From Terriglobia bacterium (GTDB lineage: Bacteria > Acidobacteriota > Terriglobia > Acidiferrales > UBA7541), in assembly GCA_020072785.1 (NCBI GenBank), contig JAIQGG010000006.1, forward strand, positions 62,001 to 126,000: DNA of 64,000 nucleotides. Direction: 5' to 3'. The translations under genes were made by a program, and so were the position numbers. Shown piece by piece: positions 38,613-46,333 of this stretch (position 1 is the first letter of the stretch; each line of letters begins with the position of its first letter). A model generated the notes under the pieces. It had not been told where the DNA came from, did not search any database, and was given only the letters and a program-made list of their open reading frames with translations.

Positions 38613-40385
38613 TCAGAAAGATTTCCCTGCGAGCATCAGCAGGTGTTCGAGAATAGGTCCCAGACTAAGAGCTGGGAAGAAAGTGAGCGCACCCACGATC
38701 AAGATCGTGGCAACGAGCAAACTTGCGAACAGGCCGCCTGTTACGGGGAATGTCCCGGCCGACTCAGGAAGAATCTTCTTCTTGGCTAGGCTTCCGGCAA
38801 TCGCCAGCACTGGAATGATCATGAAGAACCGCCCGAGCAATTGGGCGGCGGCCGTGGACGTGTTGTACCACATGGTATTGGCGCCCAGACCTGCGAACGC
38901 CGAGCCATTGTTGCCGGCGGACGAGACGTACGCGTAGAGCACCTGCGAAAGCCCGTGCGGTCCCGGGTTCGAGATACTCGAAGTGCCAAAAGGCTTAGCC
39001 ACGGCAACTGCCGAAAAGCTCAGGATCGTAAACGTCAGGACAAGAATCGCCAGCATGGCCATCTTCACGTCGTAGGATTCGATCTTCTTCCCCAAGTACT
39101 CTGGAGTTCGACCCACCATCAGTCCCGCGATGAAGACCGCAAGGATCACAAACACCACGATTCCGTAAAGCCCGGCGCCGACCCCGCCGAACACAACCTC
39201 TCCCAGCATAATGTTGATCAAAGGGACCATGCCGCCAAGCGGCGTGAACGAATCATGCATGCTGTTCACGGCGCCGCAGCTCGCATCGGTCGTCACGGTC
39301 GCGAACAGCGCGGAGTTCGCGATACCGAAACGCACCTCTTTCCCTTCCATGTTTCCGCCAGTTTGCAGCGCGCTCGCTCGCTGATCCGTGCCGGCTAGGA
39401 GTGGATTCCCTCTGGCCTCCGCCCAGTACGCTGTCGTCACACCCGCAAGAAACAGGAACGCCATCGCGGCCCACACGGCCCAGCCGTGCCGCTGAGACCC
39501 CGTCATGCGGCCCAGGGTGTACGTGAGACCCGAGGGAATCGCGAAAATCAGCACGATCTGGAAGAAGTTCGAGAGTGGCGTTGGATTTTCGAAAGGATGC
39601 GCGCTGTTGGCGTTGAAAAATCCGCCGCCATTCGTGCCGAATTCCTTGATTACTTCCTGTGATGCCACGGGGCCCTGGGCAATTACCTGCTGCGTCACCG
39701 TTTGTGTTGTGGTCTTGCCGTCCGGGCCGGTCACCTGCACGGTCTGCGGTTCGATCAACTGCACTGTGGCGTAGGGCTTCAGATTCTGTACGACACCCTG
39801 AGACACGAACACCAGCGAGCCCACTATGCAAATGGGCAGCAGAACCCACAGCAGACACCGCGTGGTGTCAACCCAAAAGTTTCCGAGCTTGTCCGTTTCC
39901 TTGCGGGCGATTCCGCGAATGACCACGATGGCCAGCACGATACCCACAGCCGCGGAGGCGAAGTTGTGGTACGCCAGCCCCGCCATCTGCGTGAGATAGC
40001 TCATCGTGGATTCGCCGCTGTAAGCCTGCCAGTTCGTATTGGTCGTGAACGAAGCCGCCGTGCCAAACGCCAGGCCGGGCTCCACATTGGGGAATTTCTG
40101 CGGGTTGAGCGGCAGCCACTTCTGCGTGCGCTCGATGAGATAGAGGAGCGCCATGGAGACGCCGCTGAACAGGAGCATGGCGATGGCGTACTCCGTCCAG
40201 CGCATCTCATGCTTCTCGTCCACGCCGGTCAGGCGGTATACGATTCTTTCGACCGGCCGCAGGACCGGATCTAGGAACGTCTTCTCCCGGCTGAATACTC
40301 GCGTCATGAAGATGCCGAGTGGCTTGGTGAGCAGAAAAATCACCAGGAGATAAAACGCAATTTGCAACCAGCCATTTGCCGTCAT
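38613..40385 (-). CDS. kdpA: K+-transporting ATPase subunit A (channel-like)
   Basis: 590-residue potassium-selective subunit with ten TM segments and the four selectivity-filter-like loops (for example [40 protein letters not shown] and [12 protein letters not shown]). The ATG at 40385 is preceded by GGAGGAG and lies two bases after the kdpF stop; a longer frame upstream is not kdpA-like. Complete and normal. Confidence 0.95.
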   Translation of the reverse strand: MTANGWLQIAFYLLVIFLLTKPLGIFMTRVFSREKTFLDPVLRPVERIVYRLTGVDEKHEMRWTEYAIAMLLFSGVSMALLYLIERTQKWLPLNPQKFPNVEPGLAFGTAASFTTNTNWQAYSGESTMSYLTQMAGLAYHNFASAAVGIVLAIVVIRGIARKETDKLGNFWVDTTRCLLWVLLPICIVGSLVFVSQGVVQNLKPYATVQLIEPQTVQVTGPDGKTTTQTVTQQVIAQGPVASQEVIKEFGTNGGGFFNANSAHPFENPTPLSNFFQIVLIFAIPSGLTYTLGRMTGSQRHGWAVWAAMAFLFLAGVTTAYWAEARGNPLLAGTDQRASALQTGGNMEGKEVRFGIANSALFATVTTDASCGAVNSMHDSFTPLGGMVPLINIMLGEVVFGGVGAGLYGIVVFVILAVFIAGLMVGRTPEYLGKKIESYDVKMAMLAILVLTFTILSFSAVAVAKPFGTSSISNPGPHGLSQVLYAYVSSAGNNGSAFAGLGANTMWYNTSTAAAQLLGRFFMIIPVLAIAGSLAKKKILPESAGTFPVTGGLFASLLVATILIVGALTFFPALSLGPILEHLLMLAGKSF

Positions 40386-40387
40386 GA

Positions 40388-40477
40388 TCAGAACTCCTCC
40401 GCCTTCAGGAGGGCGTAGAGCAAATACCCAAAGAGAAGGGCGCAAATGATCAGCAACACCGCATTACCTGCATTCAT
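40388..40477 (-). CDS. kdpF: KdpF small subunit
   Basis: 29-residue single-helix protein, [20 protein letters not shown] followed by YALLKAEEF. The Leu-rich helix and the GYLxYALxxAExF ending are those of KdpF, which stabilises KdpABC. It lies directly before kdpA, with GGAGCGAGCCA as translation signal. It is easily missed because of its size. Confidence 0.88.
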   Translation of the reverse strand: MNAGNAVLLIICALLFGYLLYALLKAEEF

Positions 40478-40487
40478 TGGCTCGCTC

Positions 40488-40574
40488 CTACCTCAGCCGT
40501 TCGCACCCGCGAACGTAGAGAATGGCTACTCCGACAAACAGCGCCGTCGCGACGATGAAAATGACGTCTAGCAT
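40488..40574 (-). CDS. 28-residue membrane peptide upstream of kdpF
   Basis: MLDVIFIVATALFVGVAILY followed by VRGCERLR. One hydrophobic helix and a short basic tail with a Cys. An excellent ribosome binding site (AGGAGGAG) lies about ten bases before the ATG at 40574, and the stop is 10 bases before kdpF, so it is a genuine translated gene in the kdp operon. Similar tiny proteins with a VRGC-type ending occur before kdpF in some bacteria, from memory. Function unknown; likely a Kdp accessory peptide. Confidence 0.7.
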   Translation of the reverse strand: MLDVIFIVATALFVGVAILYVRGCERLR

Positions 40575-40611
40575 GATTGTTTCTCTCCTCCTGACGATGT
40601 GCACTTCACGG

Positions 40612-40797
40612 CTAACGACGCTGTCGAGAGCCTTTCGGAATCATAGTGACCAAGCGCACTGACTGCGCCCCCTGGAGTTTCGAGTTAGAACCCTGTCGAT
40701 GAGCTCTATTCGTTCGCTTTGACTCGCGGAAAAACTGAACCAACGCGTACAACATGAACGCAAGACCAAAGCCCGCGAAACTTATGAAGACCCACAT
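40612..40797 (-). CDS. Small membrane protein at the head of the kdp operon
   Basis: 61 residues: MWVFISFAGFGLAFMLYALV and QFFRES form one TM helix, followed by a basic, Ser/Gln-rich tail. GAGGGCG lies just before the ATG at 40797; a GTG at 40839 with AGGTG upstream would add 14 hydrophilic residues. It points the same way as and lies 37 bases before the 28-residue gene, so it would be the first gene of the kdp transcript. I do not recognise the family; coding status is likely but not certain. Confidence 0.55.
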   Translation of the reverse strand: MWVFISFAGFGLAFMLYALVQFFRESKRTNRAHRQGSNSKLQGAQSVRLVTMIPKGSRQRR

Positions 40798-40883
40798 CGC
40801 CCTCAGATCCTTTTCTTTCGCTGGGCCGCCCTTGTTCACGGTTCACCTGGCGGGTATCCGCCCATGGCTCCAAGCTTCACCTG

Positions 40884-40927
40884 CGACACGTAAAGAAGTC
40901 CTGATGAAGTCGTAAGGATTTCATAAA
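40884..40927 (-). promoter_or_regulatory. Candidate KdpE-binding region: four 11-base direct repeats
   Basis: Read on the minus strand: TTTATGAAATC, CTTACGACTTC, ATCAGGACTTC, TTTACGTGTCG in direct succession. The 11-base period, a little over one helical turn, and the TTTA(T/C)G start of the outer units are what an OmpR-class dimer such as KdpE would contact; the E. coli KdpE site is likewise TTTAxxC-rich. It lies about 90-130 bases before the first small gene of the kdp operon. Not proven. Confidence 0.4.
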
Positions 40928-41311
40928 GTTTCTTTTGCCCTTGGCTGTGCCTGTCTGCCAACGTTCGGTCTCGACACAATTCATTGAATCGAAACCAAGC
41001 GTGACTCCGCGAAGGCCGGGTGAAGACGGTACAGCCTATTGAGCGATGGTTTCTAAATGATTTCGGCAGGTGAAGACTTAGGATGAGGTGTCCGCAGCGT
41101 GTCTGAAACGATGCTTCCTGGCTGGGAACGGGCTAATCCCACCCCTACAAGACATTATCTGCCCGGTCCCTGCCCGCGCCCTCTGCCGTCACAGGCTACC
41201 TCAGTCCGATTTGGATTCACTTGAAGAAATTTTTGCCAGCGAGCGACACATTTTCCTTCCTCACCGCTGATTAGGTAGATAGAGGAGTTGTTCTCCCCTC
41301 ATTCTCCTGCT
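40928..41311. other. Non-coding end of the kdp island
   Basis: About 380 bases, AT-richer than the surroundings, between the kdp promoter region and the right end of the island. A plus-strand frame of 60 codons (41088-41270) shows no protein-like features. I see no recombinase remnant. Confidence 0.4.
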
Positions 41312-41350
41312 GGTGAGGTGAACCCCTAAGCTGGCACAAATTGGCACAGA
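41312..41350. repeat. 14-base direct repeat (right copy) and TTGGCACA tandem repeat
   Basis: GGTGAGGTGAACCC at 41312-41325 repeats 32600-32613. It is followed at 41332-41350 by CTGGCACAAATTGGCACAG, two TGGCACA units with a 10-base period, about 30 bases from the tRNA fragment. The layout (short tandem units beside a tRNA-derived core) parallels the left junction. Confidence 0.45.
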
Positions 41351-41376
41351 CAGTTCATTGAAAATAAGGAAGTAAG

Positions 41377-41421
41377 TGGTCGGGGCGTCCGGATTTGAAC
41401 CGGGGACCTCCTGCGCCCAAG
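41377..41421 (-). repeat. Partial tRNA-Pro 3' end: attachment site between the two islands
   Basis: 45 bases matching the 3' part of tRNA-Pro (55523-55599) with one mismatch at 41388, same orientation, including the CCA. It lies between the kdp island and the catabolic island. With the copy at 32447 and the intact gene it divides the region into two tandem islands of about 8.9 and 14.1 kb. The single mismatch suggests this copy came with a different element or is older. Confidence 0.88.
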
Positions 41422-41888
41422 CCAAGCGTGCTATCTCTGGGAAGTCCTTCCTTTTCAGTCTTACTTCGGAAAGCAAAGGATTTAGCTAAAGAATTTGGTA
41501 GTGGCACGATGTGCGAGGATGTGCCTCCGCATGCATGGAGTCCCCACACTTTTCCCCACAGCGAATGGGAAGTGAAAAACCATCCGAACGATTCTAGATT
41601 CCAAGTGAAATCAATCCTGCTGTTCTGAATCGAAGGGTAGCAATAATATACTGCGATTATATAACGAAAGCGTACTGTGGTAATAACAAAGCAAGCGATT
41701 TAATTTTTCAAGACCGCCGGTTTCAACCGCTCACCCACTCCTCCGTTTTTAATTCTTGCGTATTCTGCGATTTAGCGGCCAATTTGCTACAGTGCGGATT
41801 CGAACTGCTGCATTTTGATGCAATGTACGGGCAGCTTCTTCTTCGATTGCCCAGCAATATTTAGCAAAACCTCGGGAGATTTCCGCGC
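41422..41888. other. AT-rich non-coding stretch at the right end of the catabolic operon
   Basis: About 470 bases downstream of the acyl-CoA ligase gene with no credible gene on either strand. Clearly more AT-rich than the rest of the window (for example around 41640-41720), as expected for the ruins of an integration module, but no integrase fragment is recognisable to me. Confidence 0.45.
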
Positions 41889-43430
41889 TCACCCTTCCAA
41901 GTATTTTACGCGGAGTTCGCGCTTTGACAGCTTGCCGGCCGAGTTGCGCGGCAGCTTGTCAACGAAGTCCACGCTCTTAGGCGCTTTGACGCTCCCCAGC
42001 CGCTGCTTGCACAACGCGATGATTTCTTCGGCGGTCACCGCCGAACCGGCATTCAGCTCCACCACGGCTTTTACCGCTTCGCCCCACTTATCGTCAGGCA
42101 CGCCGATGACAGCGCAGTCGCGAACCGCCGGATGGCTGTTGACTACTCCCTCGACCTCGGCGCTAAACACGTTGTAGCCTCCCGTAATGATCATGTCTTT
42201 TTTTCGGTCGGTAATATGCAGGTAGCCTTCGCGGTCGAAAAATCCCACGTCGCCGGTGTGCAACCAGCCGTCTATGATGGTCTCCGCCGTCTTCTGCGGG
42301 TCCTTGTAGTAGCCCTTCATCAGGATGTCGCCGGCCACGCAGATCTCGCCCACCTCGCAATCCGGCAAAGGCCTGTTCTTGCTGTCCAAAATCGCGCATC
42401 GCACTAGAGGGTAGGGGCGCCCGCAGGAAGAAAGGCGCGAGTCGGGGGCGATCTCTCCGTTAATGAAGTGTTCTTCGGGAGCAAGGTAGCTGATCGTGCC
42501 CGGGGCTTCGGTTTGGCCGTAGCCCTGCATCATCACCGGCCCAAAAGTCTTGATGGCCCTCCGCAGCTTTTCCGTTGACATAGGCGCTGCGGCATAAATG
42601 AAATAGCGCAGGGATGAATAATTTCGCTGGTTGATACCGGGCAGATCCAGTAGTCCGTAGATTACGGTGGGCGGCAGGTAGAGCTCGGTGATGCGATATT
42701 TTTCGATTGCGTCCAGGAGCGGTCCCGGTTCCAAGCGCGGAAGGATGACTACAACACCGGCCCGCACCGAGGTCACCAGCGTCATGATTCCGCTGGCGTG
42801 CGTAAGTGGCGCCGCCGCCAAATTGACCGGTCGTTGGCCAACCGGGTATGGCATTGCGGCCAGCCAACTGGCTACCAAGGTCTGAATGGCGCGATGCGTG
42901 TTCATCACCCCCTTGGGTTTGCCCGTTGTGCCACCCGTTGGTTGCAAACAACAGACGTCCTCCATGGCGTATTCGACAACCGGCGGCAAATCCGGTTTGT
43001 CGGCAATCCAGCGATCCAGTGACAACCCCCCTTCCCATTCGCCGTCGATGCAGATGTACTGGCGCACCTTCGGCAGCTTCGGGCGGAGGCTCGCCACCAC
43101 TTCGCTGAACCGTCGCTGAAAGAACAGCACCTCGCAGTCAAAGGCATCGAGGATATAGCCGTTCTCCTCGGCAGAGTTGCGGGGGTTGATTGGGACCCAC
43201 GTTAAGCCGGCACGCCAGATGGACAGGGTGCACAGCCAGCCCACTGCATCGTTGCTAGCCCATACCGCGGCATGTGTTCCCTTTCTGCAGCCCAATGCGA
43301 GGAGCCCGTTGGCAACGCGATAGCTGAACCGCTGCGCCTCCCGGTATGTGAAGCGGCGCTCCCCGAAGATCAGATAATCACTGTCTGGAGCGATTCGGCA
43401 GCCACGATCAAAATAGTCAATGATTGCCAT
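41889..43430 (-). CDS. Acyl-CoA ligase (AMP-forming)
   Basis: 513-residue member of the ANL superfamily, activating a carboxylic acid to its CoA ester through an acyl-AMP. Motifs: PTGGTTGKPKG (P-loop, near 165), YGQTEAPG (A5), GWLHTGDVG (A7), DRKKDMIITGGYNVFSAEVE (hinge and A8), and the catalytic Lys in SAGKLSKRELR. The family pattern is that of fatty- or aryl-acid ligases; the substrate cannot be told. It is the last gene of the minus-strand catabolic cluster, 156 bases after the SMP-30 gene, and may make the CoA ester used by the thiolase and mutase upstream. Confidence 0.88.
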   Translation of the reverse strand: MAIIDYFDRGCRIAPDSDYLIFGERRFTYREAQRFSYRVANGLLALGCRKGTHAAVWASNDAVGWLCTLSIWRAGLTWVPINPRNSAEENGYILDAFDCEVLFFQRRFSEVVASLRPKLPKVRQYICIDGEWEGGLSLDRWIADKPDLPPVVEYAMEDVCCLQPTGGTTGKPKGVMNTHRAIQTLVASWLAAMPYPVGQRPVNLAAAPLTHASGIMTLVTSVRAGVVVILPRLEPGPLLDAIEKYRITELYLPPTVIYGLLDLPGINQRNYSSLRYFIYAAAPMSTEKLRRAIKTFGPVMMQGYGQTEAPGTISYLAPEEHFINGEIAPDSRLSSCGRPYPLVRCAILDSKNRPLPDCEVGEICVAGDILMKGYYKDPQKTAETIIDGWLHTGDVGFFDREGYLHITDRKKDMIITGGYNVFSAEVEGVVNSHPAVRDCAVIGVPDDKWGEAVKAVVELNAGSAVTAEEIIALCKQRLGSVKAPKSVDFVDKLPRNSAGKLSKRELRVKYLEG

Positions 43431-43586
43431 CGTTCGCTCCGCTCCCCAGGTATGCGCGGGGAGAACTACTCTCCGGCAAGGAGGAGAGCTTGCCCCCAGT
43501 TCTAGACAGTCCAGATTTCGGTCGGCGCCCGTTTGAAGTTGGAGCCCACAATTCCTTCTTGCTTCTCAACTTCATCCCGCACTCCG

Positions 43587-44537
43587 CTACTGATAGTTAA
43601 GGCGAAGACCCGGCCTAGGCCAGTCGAACGCAGCTAGCCGTCCCGTGGCCAGCAGTGTGACATAGGCCGTTTTCAGATTCTTGCCGCCGAAGCAGAGGTT
43701 GGTGGGAGCCATATCCGGCATGGGAATTTTCTGGTACGCGCCATTGCGCGGATGAAAAACGGTTAGGATGCCGGCCCCAGGAGTTGCGACTACGACATAG
43801 CCCGCCGAATCCAGCGCCAAGCTATCAAAAAAAGCCATCCCGTCCGGGCCGCCTACGAAATACCCGCCGTGCTCGGGGAAAGGACTGGGGGAACGCTTGA
43901 TTTCACCAGGGCCGGCAATTTCGAACTTGTAAAGATGGTGCGTGAACGACTCTGCTACATAAAGCCAATTTCCATCCGGCGAGAGTCCGATACCGTTGGG
44001 GCCCATGAACGGTCCCATCACTTCGCGAATCAAGCTGCCATCCGCCTTGGCGTAAAAGACGCTGCCACGGTCAACGTTGCGCGGGCGCATGCGGCCAAAA
44101 TCCGTGAACCAGAATCCACCCTGGGCATCGAAGACCAGATCGTTGGGACCGGTCAGGCCCAGCTCACCGGCGGCTTCGTATAGCATCTCGACCTTGCCGG
44201 TATCGAGATCGAAACGCTGAATGTATCCCCGTGCCTCGGGGTCATTCGGCTCATCCTCTTGAACGGGTAAGAGCAAGTCGCCGATCTGGCGCCATCGCGA
44301 AGAACCACGATTGCAAACGTAACATTTGCCGTCTGGACCGAGGGCTAAGCCATCCGGCGTACCTCCGGTCACCGCCGCCACAACTTTGCTGCCGTCGGGC
44401 ATGACACGGGTCACGCGCCCTTCGGCCATCTCGCAGACTAATACACTGCCATCGGCAAGCGCCACCGGCCCTTCTAAGCCGCGCAAGCCATCTGCAAGCA
44501 CGCGATAATTCTTGATCTCTTTTCCTTTGTGCTTCAT
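43587..44537 (-). CDS. SMP-30/gluconolactonase-family hydrolase
   Basis: 316-residue six-bladed beta-propeller of the SMP-30/LRE family, Ca- or Zn-dependent lactonases and related hydrolases. Seen: LEGPVALADG with the metal-binding Glu, TGPNDLVFDAQGGFWFTDFG with the Asn/Asp ligand region, and GPNGIGLSPDG with another metal-site Asn. No signal peptide. GAGG precedes the ATG at 44537. In this operon it could open a lactone intermediate. It starts 97 bases after the thiolase gene. Confidence 0.85.
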   Translation of the reverse strand: MKHKGKEIKNYRVLADGLRGLEGPVALADGSVLVCEMAEGRVTRVMPDGSKVVAAVTGGTPDGLALGPDGKCYVCNRGSSRWRQIGDLLLPVQEDEPNDPEARGYIQRFDLDTGKVEMLYEAAGELGLTGPNDLVFDAQGGFWFTDFGRMRPRNVDRGSVFYAKADGSLIREVMGPFMGPNGIGLSPDGNWLYVAESFTHHLYKFEIAGPGEIKRSPSPFPEHGGYFVGGPDGMAFFDSLALDSAGYVVVATPGAGILTVFHPRNGAYQKIPMPDMAPTNLCFGGKNLKTAYVTLLATGRLAAFDWPRPGLRLNYQ

Positions 44538-44634
44538 ATCGACCTCTTACTCCCAAGTAAATGGTTGCGCCGGTGAAATGCTTGCCGCAAGCCTCACAGC
44601 CTGCTTTGGCGGACGCAGTGTACGTCCGGGTCTC

Positions 44635-45906
44635 TTATTTCCCCAGGATATTTACGCAAGCTGCGGCTTCTTCGACGCCGTAGAATCCGCCGCCGTTTGC
44701 AGCGATTGCCAGACGCGCACCAGGAACCTGCCGGGTGCCGGATTCTCCACGCAGCTGGCAAGTCAGTTCGCAGATTTGGGCGATGCCCGTGGCACCCACC
44801 GGATGTCCCTTGGATTCCAGTCCTCCGGAAACATTGATGGGAATCCGCCCGCCCAAGCGGGTAGCGCCGCTTTCGGCAAGCGCCCCTCCCTCACCAACTC
44901 CGCAGAAACCCAAACATTCGCTCTGCAGGATTTCGCCGAAAGCGGTGGCATCGTGCACCTCGGCTACGGACATATCTTCCGGACTCAAACCGGCCTGCTC
45001 GTATGCCTGCACGGCGGCGCGCCGAGCAATGTGCTGGTCGAACTGGCCCCATTCCCGTTCAACCCCACTGGCCAAGACACTGGCCAGAACTTTGATTGGC
45101 CGGCTCTTGGGGAACCGGCACAGCGCCTCTCGGCTGCACAGTAAGATCGCAGCTGCGCCGTCGCTTATGGGCGAGCACATGGGCAAGGTGAGCGGCCAAG
45201 CGACAGTCTTGGCTGCCAAGACCTCTTCAACTGTCATGGGGTGGCGGTATTGTGAGTGTGGATTGAAGACGGAGTGTTCGTGGTTTTTCGATGCCACTAT
45301 CGCCAGTTGGCGTTCCGTCAGCCCAAAGGTTTTCATGTGATACTTGGCAATAGCGGCATAGACGTCGAGAAACACGCTCTTCAGCTCCTGGTCTTTAATT
45401 CCAGGCGGCGGCGAAACTCCATCTCCCAAAGCGAGCAACCGGGCGACTATCTTGTTGGACTCGTGAACATCCCAGCCACCGGAAAATACGGAGAACGTTT
45501 TTTGCTTATCAGCGCTGTACATCTTCTCGCAGCCCACCGCGAGCGCCACATCGGCAATTCCGGCTTGGACATAAACGCAGGCCAAATGGAAGGCGGTGCT
45601 CCCGCTGGCACAGGCGTTCTCCACATTGGCAATGGGGACGCCGTGAATTCCCATAGCGCGTAACGCAATCTGCCCTCGCACAACACTCTGGCCTTCCAGA
45701 ATGCCCTGGGTGGCGTTTGCAAAGAATGCCACGCCGATCGGCTCGCTCCCCGAACCGGCGTCGGCGAGAGCCTCCGTCACAGCTTGCCTCGTGAGGTCCT
45801 TCACCGTAAGGTTCTCAAGTTTACCAAACGGCGTCATGCCAATACCGGCCACATACACCCGGTTTATCGGTAAAGTCCTGTTACCCAATCCATTGCTCCT
45901 TGCCAT
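44635..45906 (-). CDS. Thiolase-superfamily protein (SCP-x / lipid-transfer type)
   Basis: 423 residues with thiolase fold. The nucleophile Cys99 sits in ENACASGS, the catalytic His in AEVHDATAFGE and in SGGLESKGHPVGATG. This is the non-decarboxylating SCP-x-like branch, which includes thiolases and retro-aldolases of sterol side-chain and related degradation; no DUF35 partner gene is adjacent. It would release acetyl- or propionyl-CoA from a 3-oxoacyl-CoA. The start overlaps the end of the B12-subunit gene, so it is the same transcript. Confidence 0.85.
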   Translation of the reverse strand: MARSNGLGNRTLPINRVYVAGIGMTPFGKLENLTVKDLTRQAVTEALADAGSGSEPIGVAFFANATQGILEGQSVVRGQIALRAMGIHGVPIANVENACASGSTAFHLACVYVQAGIADVALAVGCEKMYSADKQKTFSVFSGGWDVHESNKIVARLLALGDGVSPPPGIKDQELKSVFLDVYAAIAKYHMKTFGLTERQLAIVASKNHEHSVFNPHSQYRHPMTVEEVLAAKTVAWPLTLPMCSPISDGAAAILLCSREALCRFPKSRPIKVLASVLASGVEREWGQFDQHIARRAAVQAYEQAGLSPEDMSVAEVHDATAFGEILQSECLGFCGVGEGGALAESGATRLGGRIPINVSGGLESKGHPVGATGIAQICELTCQLRGESGTRQVPGARLAIAANGGGFYGVEEAAACVNILGK

Positions 45907-45908
45907 CC

Positions 45909-46310
45909 CTACTCGCGCACATGTTCATGAATGAAAGCTGTAATTTCTTGGATCGTGGTACCCGGCCCGAAGATGGCCTTGAAACCCGCCGCTTGCAACA
46001 ACGGGATATCTTCGGCTGGAATCACTCCCCCGCCGATAAGCAGTACGTCGGTCATTCCCGCTTCTTTCAACAGTTCTGCGACACGGGGAAAGTGGTATTC
46101 GTGCGCGCCAGAAAGACAACTGAGTGCGACGACATCCGCGTCCTCTTCGATGGCAGCCTGCACAATCAGTTCTGCGGGCGTTCGAATGCCGAGATAAATG
46201 ACCTCCATGCCGGCATCCCGAAGTCCCAACGTGAGTACGTGCGCTCCACGATCGTGGCCATCCAGTCCCGGTTTCGCCAGCACCGCTTTGATTGGTCTTT
46301 GTCGCGTCAT
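45909..46310 (-). CDS. B12-binding small subunit of acyl-CoA mutase
   Basis: 133 residues equal to the C-terminal cobalamin domain of methylmalonyl-CoA mutase. KPGLDGHDRGAHV carries DxHxxG, with His19 as lower axial cobalt ligand; SCLSGAHEYHFP, GGGVIP and FGPGTTIQE complete the Rossmann-like core. The ATG at 46310 gives the usual short N-terminus; an ATG at 46334 overlapping the large-subunit stop would add eight residues. Two bases separate its stop from the thiolase start. Together with the large subunit it forms a two-chain mutase like HcmAB, IcmAB or archaeal MCM. Confidence 0.92.
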   Translation of the reverse strand: MTRQRPIKAVLAKPGLDGHDRGAHVLTLGLRDAGMEVIYLGIRTPAELIVQAAIEEDADVVALSCLSGAHEYHFPRVAELLKEAGMTDVLLIGGGVIPAEDIPLLQAAGFKAIFGPGTTIQEITAFIHEHVRE

Positions 46311-46333
46311 AAATTTGCCCCGGCGCAGGGCCA

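Noticed and set aside
43431-43586. Minus-strand 26-codon frame ending NFKRAPTEIWTV in the SMP-30/ligase gap
   Set aside because: Protein-like ending but no family recognised and no good start; it could be the tail of a lost gene, not enough to annotate.
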